Assembly: GCF_001949145.1 (NCBI RefSeq)
Contig: NW_019091400.1
Coordinates: 612,383 to 666,478, forward strand
Source: Acanthaster planci
Taxonomy: Eukaryota > Echinodermata > Asteroidea > Valvatida > Acanthasteridae
Direction of reading: 5' to 3'
DNA length: 54,096 bases
In this document: positions 12,376 through 23,907 of the stretch, piece by piece
Layout of the letters: each line of letters begins with the position of its first letter
Position numbering within the stretch: position 1 is the stretch's first letter
Program-made: the position numbers and the translations under genes
Notes under the pieces: model-generated
Databases searched by the model: none
The model's input: the letters and a program-made list of their open reading frames with translations, nothing else
Told to the model about the DNA's origin: nothing

Positions 12376-15300
12376 TTACTTGTCAAGGGAGGGCGCCCTG
12401 TACTCCTGCAACTCCTCGTTGTGGCGCTTCTTGCTGAGTAGTTTCAGGGTCATCGTGTCCATTCCGTCCTCCTCCAAGCCTGGTCCACCTATCTCAACGT
12501 TGTAATTGTTGGCCTGAATTTGAAAAAATTCAATAATGCAACTTTAAACAGTGGAACAATCAATCACAGTGTGGTCAGAAATTCTCCACCATGGGATCAA
12601 CTGAACAAGATCGGCGATTGGAATAGAAGTTTACTAGGAACAGTGGCACGTGATTTCATGCAGAGGCTGTCAACTGGATTTTGTGAAAGCTCACAGCATT
12701 TGTCAGGTGTTCGACAGACTTGTTTTCCCTGGTGCGAGCTGTTGTGGAAAGACTTTCTTTTGCATCTGAAGTTATAAAACTTTGGACCTCACTGTGGGCA
12801 CTTGCAGTGGGTCATGCGTATGGTACTTGCAATAACAAGGTACAAAACTTGCATATAACACAAACAACTGATTTTCATCTGCCACTTCCTTGTACTCATA
12901 ATGGGTACCCATAATGGCATTACCGGCTGTAACATTGCCAGGAACTCAACAGGTACCCATACCAGAACAAATTTGTTTATCTGGGTGGGGGATTACGTCA
13001 AACTTGTTTTTTGGGAAGCCAAGAAATTGGAATTTTTTCCATGTAACCTTATAGGGTTTTTCTGAGGAGTGAGGCAGCATTTTGGGCCTTTTTACAAAAA
13101 AATTATTTTCGGCTCGTTTTCTGAGGAGGAATATCCCTACCAGCCCCATTAGATCTGCCCTTGAATGGGTATAAACACTCTATCAAGGTTGATTGGTTTT
13201 GTGCAGCATAAAGCCATAGAATCATTTCCCCATTTTGCCCATCCTTAAAGCCATGGAAAATCTGAATTTGGAAGCAGTCTTTTTGTTTGTAACAGAAAAC
13301 TCAAAGCCCAGCCTGATATTGATCAAGTGCTTGTTATGGCATTACCAGCTGTAACGTTGCCAGGAACAGCCTGCTGATGTCATGGGCTTGGCGGTCTTCC
13401 ATCAGCTTGCTGAAGGGGACAGCCCGCTTGCCTGTCTTCTCCTTGTGTTCAACTGCCTCCAGTTTGTCTAGGACGATGGTGCCGTACTCGTGGATGTCGA
13501 AGAACCCATACTTCTCCTAAAAAAAGTGATTTGAGTGATGATTTCTGCTGAGCTATTAGCATGAAAAGTGCCGGGACAGTTCTTTTCAGATTATTTGGCT
13601 GAAAAATGGTGGAATTGGGTAAAATACGTAAGTCACGATCAACTCCCTGGTTTCGGGGCCTTCAATCTGAGGGTAGAGTTGATCAAATTACGGTTGGAAA
13701 AATGGTCCTAAGTACCCAAGATAGTAGAGGGATATCATGTGAGAAATGGCTGCTTGTAGACCAAGGAACTATTGCTCTTCAGGTAGTGGGCTTGTTTTGT
13801 GTTGATCATTATAAATGTAACTGGTCAACCCACCAAATATTGAAAAGAAAGAGGGGAAGATTACGGGCAAGACAATAATTTTTATTTGAGATATCCCAGT
13901 GATTTCGGCATATGAACTTTAATGACTTTACAGTTTTAATACAATGGTCTTGGATCAGTACTTAAATTAGGTATATTGGACCCTGTTCGTGCTAAGCAAT
14001 TACATTCTAGGCTGAGCAATCAAAGGCCCTTGCATGAGCTTACCTCTCTATGGAGGATTGGGTTGATTCTCTCCTCCCAGGCCTGCACCCTTCTGCCTAG
14101 CTCTGTCACCTGGGTGTACTGTTGGGCACTGATCATGTACGCCTCCTGTCAACATCAAAAGCAAATGGAAACTGAGCTCCTCATCAATGTATTAAAGGTG
14201 TGGGTCGGTGACTTGCAGATTGATATTTGCAAGTCCTGGTCTCTTTCTGCAGGGTTTTCCTCAGACATAACTGATTCTGATCATCCCTTCCTGACTTCAG
14301 CAAAATACTGATCCATTGAGCCTCTGCTCCATTGAGCTTTGACCATTCACAGCCGTGATTTGTGGCCGACGTGGGTTGCAAAAGCATCTGACACGCGTGC
14401 ATGTGTGTATGATGCACACGGCTAGAACATATGGTGTGGCAGGTAAGTGCCCACGTGCAAAGTCGGCGGTGGTCACACTGGGTCAGTCTAATTGTGGAAT
14501 TCAGGAACTGGCATCTCTATGCATCTTAAGCCATGGATGAAACCCGTGCACACTGTTTTTCGACTATGAAAAAGTGTTCCAGAAGGCAGACACATTATTG
14601 ACAACATGATAAACATATACTGTCTTCAACCTACCACATGTTTGCGGACAAGTTCTTCATAGCTGGTGATTATCTCCTGTGAGCTTGGGATTTCACCTCC
14701 TGAAGGAACAATTAAATCAATAAAAGTTAAAAATGGTAAGAATACTGCAGGAAACAATGACAATTACAAAAGCAGGTAAAAAAAGAACTAATGATTAAGA
14801 AAAAATGTCGATAGAGTGACATGAAAAAAATCCCCATTTAAAAAAAAATCAGTAATATTGAAAACAAATGTTTTTTCTACAAGAGCTTTTTTTCTCATTC
14901 ATCTTTGTGTGCCTCTTCAAGAGTGAACTTCTCTTAGGCAAAGACTTGCCTGATCTATTGACAGCACCCACATCGTCCACCATCCCATCCAATCCACCTC
15001 TCCCATTGTAATTGTCGTCATCACCATCATCACCCATCTCTGCCCCTCCATAGTCCTCCAGTCCAGACTCTGCCCCTCCTAGGGGCTCCTCGGGGGCGTG
15101 GTTAAAATCATCCTCCTCCGCCTCCCACTCGGCTAGTTCCTGAAACCTGCCTTCCTTGGCCTAATAGTTGGGACAAAGTAAAAAAATACATCAATAAAAT
15201 AAAAAAAATTACCAAAAAGAAGGCTGCCTCCCTTGTCAAACTGCATAAAGCAAGTCAGAAGTCATTGGATCTAATTTTGAAGCAACATTTCTGATACCCC

Positions 15301-18300
15301 CACATGATGTCAAATGAATTCACAATAGCAGAAACTACTCAATCCATAGATCTTTAAGAAAAAACCAAGTACTGGTCAGATATACGACGGTAGAAACTCC
15401 TTGAGGCTTATTTAAGCTAGTAACCTGCTAACCCTCCCTTTGATCTGCTAGCAGATTTGGAGTTTCTGCATTAAAGCCTATTCTAAACCCGACTTTCTGG
15501 AATTTTTGCTGGAAAGCTTGCTGTTTCACTCAAAATATTCTAGTGCCGGGAACCAATGGCACATTGGGTGCACCAGTGATCTTCCAAGGAGCCTCAGCCC
15601 CAGGCCCAGACAGAACCAGACCATGTCCAAAGCAGGCTTCTAGAACTACAATTACATGAGTTCTCTGTATATGAATGACGTGACCACAAATCTGCAACCT
15701 GCTCAATAGCCTGGCTTTGTGCATAAGATCCAGATGCCGCTTATTATAGTGGCTGGTTTCTAACCTTCCTCCATCCAACAAACCCTCCCAAAACCTACGG
15801 AAATTTCAGGGTTAGGGTGAAAGCCACGCCCGATTGTAACTTTATTTTGCTCCCTCACCAGAATCTCCTTTTCCTTCCTCCGAGCAGCCTGTTGCCGCTT
15901 GAACTCGGTGTAGTACACGTTGTCGAATTCCGGAAACAGCGGCCTCTTCAGGGCATTGTTAGGAAACTTGGAAGCATGGGAGTAGTCTGGTTATGTGTGA
16001 ACAAAAGTAATTGATTAATTAGAACAGAAAAATGAAATAAACAGCAAAAGAAAAACCAGAGGAAAAGTACAGAAGACAACAGTTGTGGGCTTCAGGCACG
16101 CAACAGGGAACTATTAAAGAGCAACTTATAAAATTCCTGACTGCACAAGATTTTGTGCAGTTTTAAAATTTTTAACGGCATGAAGGAGAAATGAAAAACA
16201 AGTAGAATAACTGATCTGAGGAAAAACTGCATGCCCGGGCCTTGTCTCTTGCCATAGTCGGAAGCCAGATGAAATTCATGCAACTTACAGGCTTTGGTGA
16301 TAAACTGAGAGATTGGTGTCAGATCTTTTGTTGGTGGCTTCTCTGGAGAACCTTTCCTTTTCCTCTTCTTGCGGCTGGCTCCCAACAGGGCAGCCGGTAT
16401 CTTGAAAGGCTTGCCTGCCCGAAAACAACATGAAGGGCCGGGGAAGAATGCCATGTGAATTTCTTTCTCCACACTCTAATTTCAGAAGTTGCATTCGTGT
16501 GTGAGGGGAAGTATTTGTGAATACCTGTGGGGTGATCCATCTCATATAAGCACTGTCAACTCATCAGTCCCTGTACTGCCCAAAACTGGCTTGCGTAATA
16601 CTCTATATACGTATGCACGCCCACAAAATTCCACAGAAATCCCTGTTGTTTCAAGGATTCATTGGGGGATAAACAGAATGTAACAAAAGTGCAATGCAAG
16701 CAATGAAAGAGAGGGAACAGAGGTGCAACTCAGATCGTAGAGAGTATGAGGAGGTAAGCAGCAAATGTAATAAAAGTAAAGGTTTTTTGCAAGCAGAGTT
16801 TCACTTGTATTTACGATACATTTCCATGCAAAAAAGACGTGTCAAACTCTCTTGCACTGTATGAGGTTGTCCACCCCAGCAGTTAGCTGGTACCACTCAT
16901 CCTCCGGGCCTTGTTGCACTTTGTTTAATGCCCAGCACTGTCCATTTGAAGTGTGTCTCTGACCTTTTTTGAAAGGCTTCTCTGGGAGGGACTTTGCCTC
17001 GTGGGGATCCAGTGTTGCCCAAGGGTCGACGGTCGGAGGGGCCAGAGGCTTGGGCTGGATGCGTAAGGGCCTCAGCTCCCGTCGTGCTTTCATCTGTCCC
17101 ACAAATGAAATAGGAAACAGCATGTACCTTGATTTACACAATCTACTTGGGAAGTTGTGTTTATTCCAGCTTCTCGTCGGAAGTCAACCTCAAGATCAGG
17201 GTGTGCAACACACTGACTTTGTGATCCCTGGTCTACAAATAGGGTACGTGCCGATTTCACAGCTTCTGACTATGGCACTGGGAGTCAACTAAACCCTTAC
17301 ATAATTTTTGTACAGTGTCTAGCAGCTGCAAGATTACACTGACTTGGGGTGAAGACAAGGAAAGTGGTACTTGTATTCCTGGGCAAGAACCTTTACCACA
17401 ATTGCTTCACTCCATCCACAAGTACAGGCATGAGTATCTAAAAAGGTACAAGAGACTTCATGGCTTGAATATGAAATCCTAGTAACAGGAAAACCTTTGT
17501 AACATTTAGTCTGTTCATACAGTGCCACAAAATTTAAATTCTACAATTTCTAAAAAAGCTAAACAGAGGGCAAAGTGTGACATTTCTCTTCTATACAACA
17601 ACTTCATGTGATACACGTAAGTAATGACTTCGGGAAAAAAAAACCCTGAACTGACCTGGTTCTGTCCTGGCTTAATTGGCTCGGTGAACGATTCTTCAGG
17701 GGGATCAGCCATGTCAACATCATCTACTGAACGGTAGGATAAACAAAAGAGACAAAGTAGGAAAAAACAGAACACATATTTCCCTGTGCAATATGAACGC
17801 ACCACATCTGATACGGCAGCTGACCCATGTATCGTGTAATTTTCATCAGGCCTACTCACGATGCTCCAATATGAAATAATAGCTGGCTGAAATATTGATC
17901 AATTTCAGAGGTTGTCTATTCATCTCGACAATGTACACGTATGTAGCAAAAGGAAAAACAAATAGCCTGACTTACAGCTCATGTTGGCATCTTGCTGAAA
18001 TGGAGGCTCATCAGTATTATCAACTACGGGCTCTTTGGCAACCTCTGGAAATCCCTTCAAATCATTTGCGTTCTTGTCTCCTGAAAGAAAACCCCAATTA
18101 AACCAACATTCCAAGTTTTGTTTGATTTCTTCCTTCAGAAATAGTTCCTTATTTTGACCTCCCCCCTACAAATACCTATCTTTGTCCAAGCATAACGTAA
18201 CACGCTGGCTTGTGCAGAAGGACTAAGGTTCACAGATACATGAAAGCCAAACTGATGAATTTTTCAGGACTGAAATGTGACAAATTCCATGACATTTAAC

Positions 18301-21300
18301 GCTGTTTTGCAAAGAAAAGCTGTTAGTGTTATGGACTGGAAGACTGCTACAGCTTGTATGGTTTCAACACACCATGAACTGATGCACTGTGTCTAGATCA
18401 GTGAATATGATAATTTTTAGTACGGTGAATATACAGGTACCCGGTAGGTCATTTCACAGGGTGACCAACTATTTCCACTGCTGTCAAGATTTAACCTTCT
18501 AATCCAACCGACCTGGCTGTGGTCCAGGCATTGGCGTTGACATGGGGTGCCTCATCAGGGAGGCCTCCAGCAGGGACATGTGAGACATGTCCAGTAGCAG
18601 CGTTCCTGAGGCGTGGATGACCGATGTCATCAGGCGGAAGTCGGCCATCTTGCCCAGGATCTCGCCCTTGGCACTGGAAACACAACGATATGTGATTGGT
18701 TAAGAATGTTCACAGGAGGCGGGAGAGCCAATGTGAATGCCTATACGTGACTTTCTATTTTGTTAATTTGCAAACGTTGAAAACATTTCAATTACAGCAA
18801 ATGTTGCCTTGAATACTTCGTGATATAACATTCATGTTAACTTTTGCTTTCGTGCCATGTTTAAACTGGTCGTCTTTAAATCAGTTGACAATGGTAGACT
18901 GCTAAAATTGAATCAAGATGCTTTCCAGCGACAAGACTCTCTGGGCATTTGGTATGCAAGTAAAGGCATCCATGTTCAGTTTAGCTACTAAGTTTTTAAT
19001 CCCATCAAATGGAGAGTTTCATTGTTTTGCCATTTAGAAGTTCTAACTGCGGTGCATGTGTAAGCATTTTGTCACTATGTATGATAAAGAGAATTTCCAG
19101 TCTGCATTCAAATTTTGCAAGAGCCAATCGTAGGCATCTGCAGCAGACATCAGCGGAACAACTCCAAAGGGTTCACCATGACACAAAAGTGCGGTTTATG
19201 AGTATCTACAATGTATGGCCGTGTCCAAAATGGGCCTATAGGCTGCCAGTGCGTCGCTGCTATTCCCAACAGAGCGGCAGCTTAGAACAGATTTGGATGT
19301 AGCCTACTACTCACGCTGTTGGCAATGTTGGATTTCCCACTTTGTTATGCAAATTATATGCAAAATCCAAAACATCAGAAAGTTGAACATCCTGAAATTC
19401 ATCTCAAGCTTAAGTTCTGATCCCAAGACACACAAAAACACACCTGGTGAGGCCTTGGACAACAGCCCATAGAGTAACACACATTGCTGGAATATAAATG
19501 CCATCAAGAAATTAAATCAACATGAGGAGTGGACAGAAATCTTACTCTTTAAGGGGCACGTCTTCTCCCAAACCATTCACCTTGAGCAGAGACAAGGGAG
19601 TTCTGGGAATGACCTTCACCAGCTGCATTGGCAAATGAACAAGTTAATTTTCAAATTGAACAAATATTCGAAGGCTTTCTGGACAACTTCTTGTGGCAAT
19701 TTTTATATCCATTTCCACTGTAAATTACACCAAATTGAGAAAGGACAACATTAAGTTAATTACAAACATTTCATCTGGTGTTGCATAGAACAATTTAGGA
19801 ATACGTGTGCTCCACATTCATGCAATGGTAACAATAATGCCATTTAGTGACAGATGGAATGCTCCATTCCCACCACTGCACTTGTATACATTATTTGTGT
19901 AATGAAGTTATATTTTGGTGTTAAGTGGTCACATGCACAACATGATTGACAAGTCGTGGGCTGGATCCCCCAACTGCCTGACAAAACCTCAACAAGCACA
20001 TCATCTATGTACACCAGTTTGTCAAGCGTACTTACGTTATCGTTTAGGTCCACTTCTTTCAAGTCGATATTCTTTGCGATTTGAATATCGTCCAGTGACA
20101 GGAACTGTTTCATCAAGCAGAAAATTATCATGAGAGAAGACAAATAAAATGACTACGGAATAAATTGGGGCCTTGTGAAGCTTGTGAAGGGTAAATGCTC
20201 GTTAGAAGGAATCCGACAAAAAATGTTATTTTGTCAAGTATTAGTGAAATTTATGAGGTCACATTTTCAATGTCTTCTGTTGCTTACCTCCTCTGCATTC
20301 TTTTGGTATGCAAATGACACATCTTTGTCGTGTCCCTCTTCGTCAACAGACGAAGGCTGTTGTAGCTTCCTGAGACAGAGAGCAAAGGACAATTCTCGTG
20401 ATGCACTTGTCAACACGTGTATGTCAAACAGCTGACACCAACTTCATTTGCATGTTTTTTTTTAAGTAACTCGGAACCTTCCCGAACCTTTCTGGAGTTT
20501 GTACTATGAAAAGTACATGTTTGTAGAGGATCAATTTCCCTCACAAACTAGTGGCTGGGCTGTACTCTCCTCTATCCTGAAAAATCTCAAACGAGCTGGA
20601 AGAATTCAGGTTGAGAGAGTCCAATGAAACAAATTTCAAACAAACACATGCTTTGCATAAATAACATGTTCCCACATCTGGACATCTCTCTTCATTCTAG
20701 TCTTTGTAAATTAACCATTTCTGCCTTAGCGAGCCATTAAAATTTCTGGGGGTACTGCAAAGCCCTCCTCAATAGACCAATCCAGTAAGCCCGCCCACTG
20801 CACACATGGGCACATTTCTTCTCTAATGTCATACTACGTGTTCCAGCCATGTGCATCATATGCACGTGCACGCATGTTGGATTTTGTGCACGAATGATGG
20901 ACACAAATCACGGCTGTAACTGGGCAGAAAACAGTAGTGTGGGGGTTAAAGGATCGGTCTATTTGTACCAGCATTTGGCCGGCTGTCTCAGGCTGTCTGA
21001 ATTGACTAGCTGTGGCTAGGGTTAACACACACATCTATGGTCTGTAGCCACAGCCACTAGCTTCCACAGACATGTTACTTTCAGCTGTAGCCAACACTTT
21101 TGCTCACACCCTGAAGTTCCTTGTATCCCTGTTGGCTCCAAAGTGTTTCTCATCCTCTGTTCATGTGCTTACTTCTTACTGGCAAGAAGATCTAGCGTCT
21201 GGTATACCAAGGCGTACAGGTACTCTACTTTCTTGCTGTATATGCAGGCAGACCCTTGGATCAGCAGGGCTGCCTCGGCAAAGTTCATTGAAGTGGAGCC

Positions 21301-22228
21301 CCCATCAAATGAGATCCGAATTTCTTCAATCTAAGGTAAGAAAAAATTGACACTTAACGACAAAGTGAGTAAAGACTTGATAGTAAGTTTCCTTAGTAAA
21401 TGTCTTCGCCACACTAGAGTGATCAATTAGGCACCACCCCATTTTTCTGACCAATCATATTTGTGATTTATGTCTGACATACATGCACAAGAGTCTGACA
21501 TGCGTGCACGCACCCTACGATGCGCGCCCCACTGGAACATGTTATGTGTCATTGGAAAAGAACACATGCTAAGTGCCCACATGTGCATCAGGTGGGGCTT
21601 ACTGTGAGCAAACCATGGTTGCAGATTTTGAATGATAGCACAGTCCTCAAGATGGCTGAGTAATATCACATGGGCCAACTTATCCAAACTTTTGGACTCA
21701 CAGTACCGGTAGCTCATTTGTAATGCAAGAAATCAGACTGACTGGCACGTCAAGCAGCCCAATACCCTTGAAAACTGCATCAGATCCAGTCTCTACTTCC
21801 ACATATTCTCTCCATAGTCATGCCAACAGTCTACTGAACGGTTATTCTTCCCAGAAAGTTGGAAATGTACCAGCTTGGTCCAGGGCTTCAGATTGAACTG
21901 TTTGGCTTCACTTTTGGGTGGAACATGTTGAAAGAAAGTCTTATAATTAAACCGAGGCCTCAGACTCGGCTTATGAAATATTGAGGACCTTCGCTTTGCC
22001 TTGTGAACATTTTGGAGAATTTTGTTAGCCACACAGTAACTGAAGTTGACCTAACTTTGTTTCCGCTCGTTCTTTTTCCACTCTTAGAGGTCTCAGTCTG
22101 ATAAGACAGCATACCTCTGTGAGATAGTCCTCCAGCTGAGAGGCAATGTCCACCTCCCAATTCTTAGTCAGGTCCCGGATTGGTTGCAGCAGGTGCATGA
22201 ACCGGGTTTCCGTGTCCCCCTGGGTCAT
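12376..22228 (-). CDS. NCAPH2: Condensin-2 complex subunit H2 (kleisin beta)
   Basis: Sixteen coding exons on the minus strand (5'->3'): 22228-22115, 21330-21173, 20369-20288, 20104-20036, 19622-19546, 18673-18513, 18080-17976, 17726-17656, 17093-16964, 16414-16289, 15986-15859, 15160-14950, 14699-14635, 14145-14044, 13516-13346, 12513-12376. All phases agree, giving 635 residues (human about 605). NCAPH2 is the kleisin bridging the SMC2/SMC4 heads of condensin II in chromosome compaction. Evidence: the N-terminal [19 protein letters not shown] block (residues 9-27); [20 protein letters not shown] in exon 2; VDPWATLDP and KPFKKG in exon 9; a basic NLS-like RKKRKRK (337-343); an acidic Gly-rich exon 12; [10 protein letters not shown] in exon 13; and the C-terminal winged-helix region with [16 protein letters not shown] and [13 protein letters not shown]. 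Intron 12 uses a GC donor; the intron 6 donor (CAG/GTCGGT) is weak. Confidence 0.96.
12904..12961. repeat. Copy of the NCAPH2 exon 15 end inserted in intron 15
   Basis: Positions 12914-12945 match 13336-13367 at 30 of 32 bases. The source segment covers the last 22 bases of NCAPH2 exon 15 plus the first 10 bases of its intron (GTAATGCCAT). The copy is flanked by a perfect 10-bp direct repeat, GGTACCCATA, at 12904-12913 and 12952-12961. This looks like a small templated insertion with duplication of its target. It recreates a donor-like site inside intron 15. Confidence 0.75.
14948..14949 (-). other. NCAPH2: GC donor of NCAPH2 intron 12
   Basis: On the minus strand exon 12 ends ...GATCAG/GCAAGT. 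The intron then runs to a normal TTCAG acceptor before exon 13 (start 14699). Only the GC boundary gives a phase-1 junction that continues into GGEIPSS...[10 protein letters not shown], which matches the family. CAG/GCAAGT is the usual strong context for GC-AG introns. Confidence 0.85.
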
Positions 22229-22344
22229 CTTGCTTCACAAATCTGGTGTTAGGAAACCAGACTTAAATTAAATAAGAAAATAAGCCAACAACTCTTGAAC
22301 TTGGATTGTATTGTAACTATTGTCAACAAACCGTCATCAACATC

Positions 22345-22760
22345 ACAAAGTAGTACTCATCCATAGATGTGTGCGGCACTTCAGCGTGTTTCACAGAAAT
22401 GTGTTATTTTCCTTTTCATGAAGTAGCACTCGTTGCCGTGCAATACGTGCTCTGTGAATTGTTATTTTCAGGAATTGACCTTTTCCTTAATTTAACCAGT
22501 TAAAACGAGTTTTAAGAGCATCTTGTAGTTAGTCACATACTGTATTTACGGGTGAATCAAATCATTTTAGACCTTTCAAAGCATTTTTATCCATGCTATA
22601 TTGACAAAACAGACGAGTGCTACTTCATGAAAATGAAAATCATTCAATGCATCAGTACCAAGTGCGCGCGCACAGTTGAGCGCTACTTTGTGAAACCGAA
22701 ATTGCTGTAAACACGTTTTTCACAAAGTAGCACGCAAGTACAGTTGAGTGCTACTTCCTG
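22345..22760. repeat. Foldback repeat with GTAGCAC / GTGCTAC arms
   Basis: A perfect 21-bp inverted repeat pairs 22413-22433 with 22613-22633 (core GAAGTAGCACTC / GAGTGCTACTTC). Further related copies occur as CACAAAGTAGTACTC near 22345, GCGCTACTTTGTGAAA near 22680, TTTCACAAAGTAGCACG near 22718 and GAGTGCTACTTC near 22746. The alternating orientations form nested hairpins, as in a MITE-like foldback element. Confidence 0.65.
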
Positions 22761-22837
22761 GTGTTGGTGACAATTTACACATAAATACAAGTTCTGCAAA
22801 ATTATACTATCGGACCATTTGTGCCAGCGATTGTAGG

Positions 22838-22992
22838 TCAGCTCACCCCCTGGCCGACTCGCCCCTTACCAGCTTGCCCCTACCAACTCGCCCCCTGACC
22901 AAGTCGCCCCCTGGCCAACTCGCCCCCTAGCCAACTCGCCCCTGACCCACTCGCCTCCTGACTGACTCGCTCCCTGGCCAACTCACTCCCCT
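22838..22992 (+). repeat. Minisatellite, about 15-bp CCAACTCGCCCCCTG unit
   Basis: About ten degenerate tandem units of the type GCCAACTCGCCCCCT/GACCAACTCGCCCCTG. The element is strongly pyrimidine- and C-biased on +. A reverse-complement block of the same unit is at 23510-23565 (GGGGGCGAGTTGG, GGGGCGAGTCGATC), so the two blocks could pair across about 0.5 kb. Confidence 0.8.
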
Positions 22993-23509
22993 AAGTTTGC
23001 CAAGCACGTATGGCCGGCCCATTCACCATTTAACAAAAACACAATCAGTCAGAGATGGAATCTGTGAATGCTGCTCGTAAAAATAGGTTCTGGGGTTCGT
23101 AGCAGGCACTCAAAGTTGAGAATTATGAAAGTTAAACTTTTTAAAGCTTGCTGGATGTTTACTTTCTGTGGAATTTGGGGTAAACTTTTTTTTTAGATAT
23201 TGATAAAACTAATTCAGTATCATTGTGTGTATGGGCCATCTGCCCAGCTGCGTCCCTTCTGCGGACCTCAGTCACATACCCAAATATTGATGGGATGGGG
23301 AGTTCGAAGTTGTTAAACCTGAGGTTATGTCTGATGTACAAATAACCTAATCAGACAGTGGACGTGGGAAGCGCTAAGATTTTTGAATAAATAAGTGATA
23401 AGTGGTGATGTCCAAATATCCATCACCGTCTGTGAGTTGTTCTTGTTGCGTCGTTGGTTTGAACCATTCAGTTTTTTTTTTACACAATGGGCAAGCCATA
23501 CTTGCTTGA

Positions 23510-23565
23510 CGTTCCTAGGGGGCGAGTTGGTAAGGGGCGAGTCGATCAAGGGACGAGTTGACCTG
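23510..23565 (-). repeat. Inverted block of the same CGCCCC minisatellite
   Basis: Three to four units of GGGGCGAGTTGGTAA / GGGGCGAGTCGATCA type read as the reverse complement of the array at 22838-22992. Degenerate, with no coding content. Confidence 0.7.
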
Positions 23566-23756
23566 ACAGCGTGCCAGCGACACCCAGTGTCATGACTATT
23601 TCTTATGAAGAGCACATATTGTCATGAACAGCCGACGCTTATTTCTTTTAGATAGGCAAGCCAGCATTGAACTGATATCATTTTATTACATTCACTGGCT
23701 GGCATAGCGAACACCAACATCCTTTCCCTATTACAGGCATAATCCTACCCCAGAAC

Positions 23757-23907
23757 TGTGGGGTCCCACATCCCTCCCGCTCCCACGAAGGGAGCGGGTG
23801 AACGTCAGACCAAAAAGTTCTGGGGGTAGGAGTGTGGGGTCCCACATCCGCCCCGCTCCCTTCGTGGGAGTGGGGCGGACGTCTGACCGTACAGTTCTGG
23901 GGGTAGG
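23757..23907. repeat. Tandem duplication of a 75-bp hairpin-forming unit
   Basis: Two adjacent copies begin GTGGGGTCCCACATCC (near 23758 and 23833) and end AGTTCTGGGGGTAGG. The middles differ but each keeps an inverted repeat: CCCGCTCCC-ACGAA-GGGAGCGGG in copy 1 and CCGCTCCC-TTCG-TGGGAGTGG-type in copy 2. The GTGGGGTCCCAC start is itself palindromic. The preserved pairing with changed loop orientation suggests flipping or gene conversion within the stem. Confidence 0.7.
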
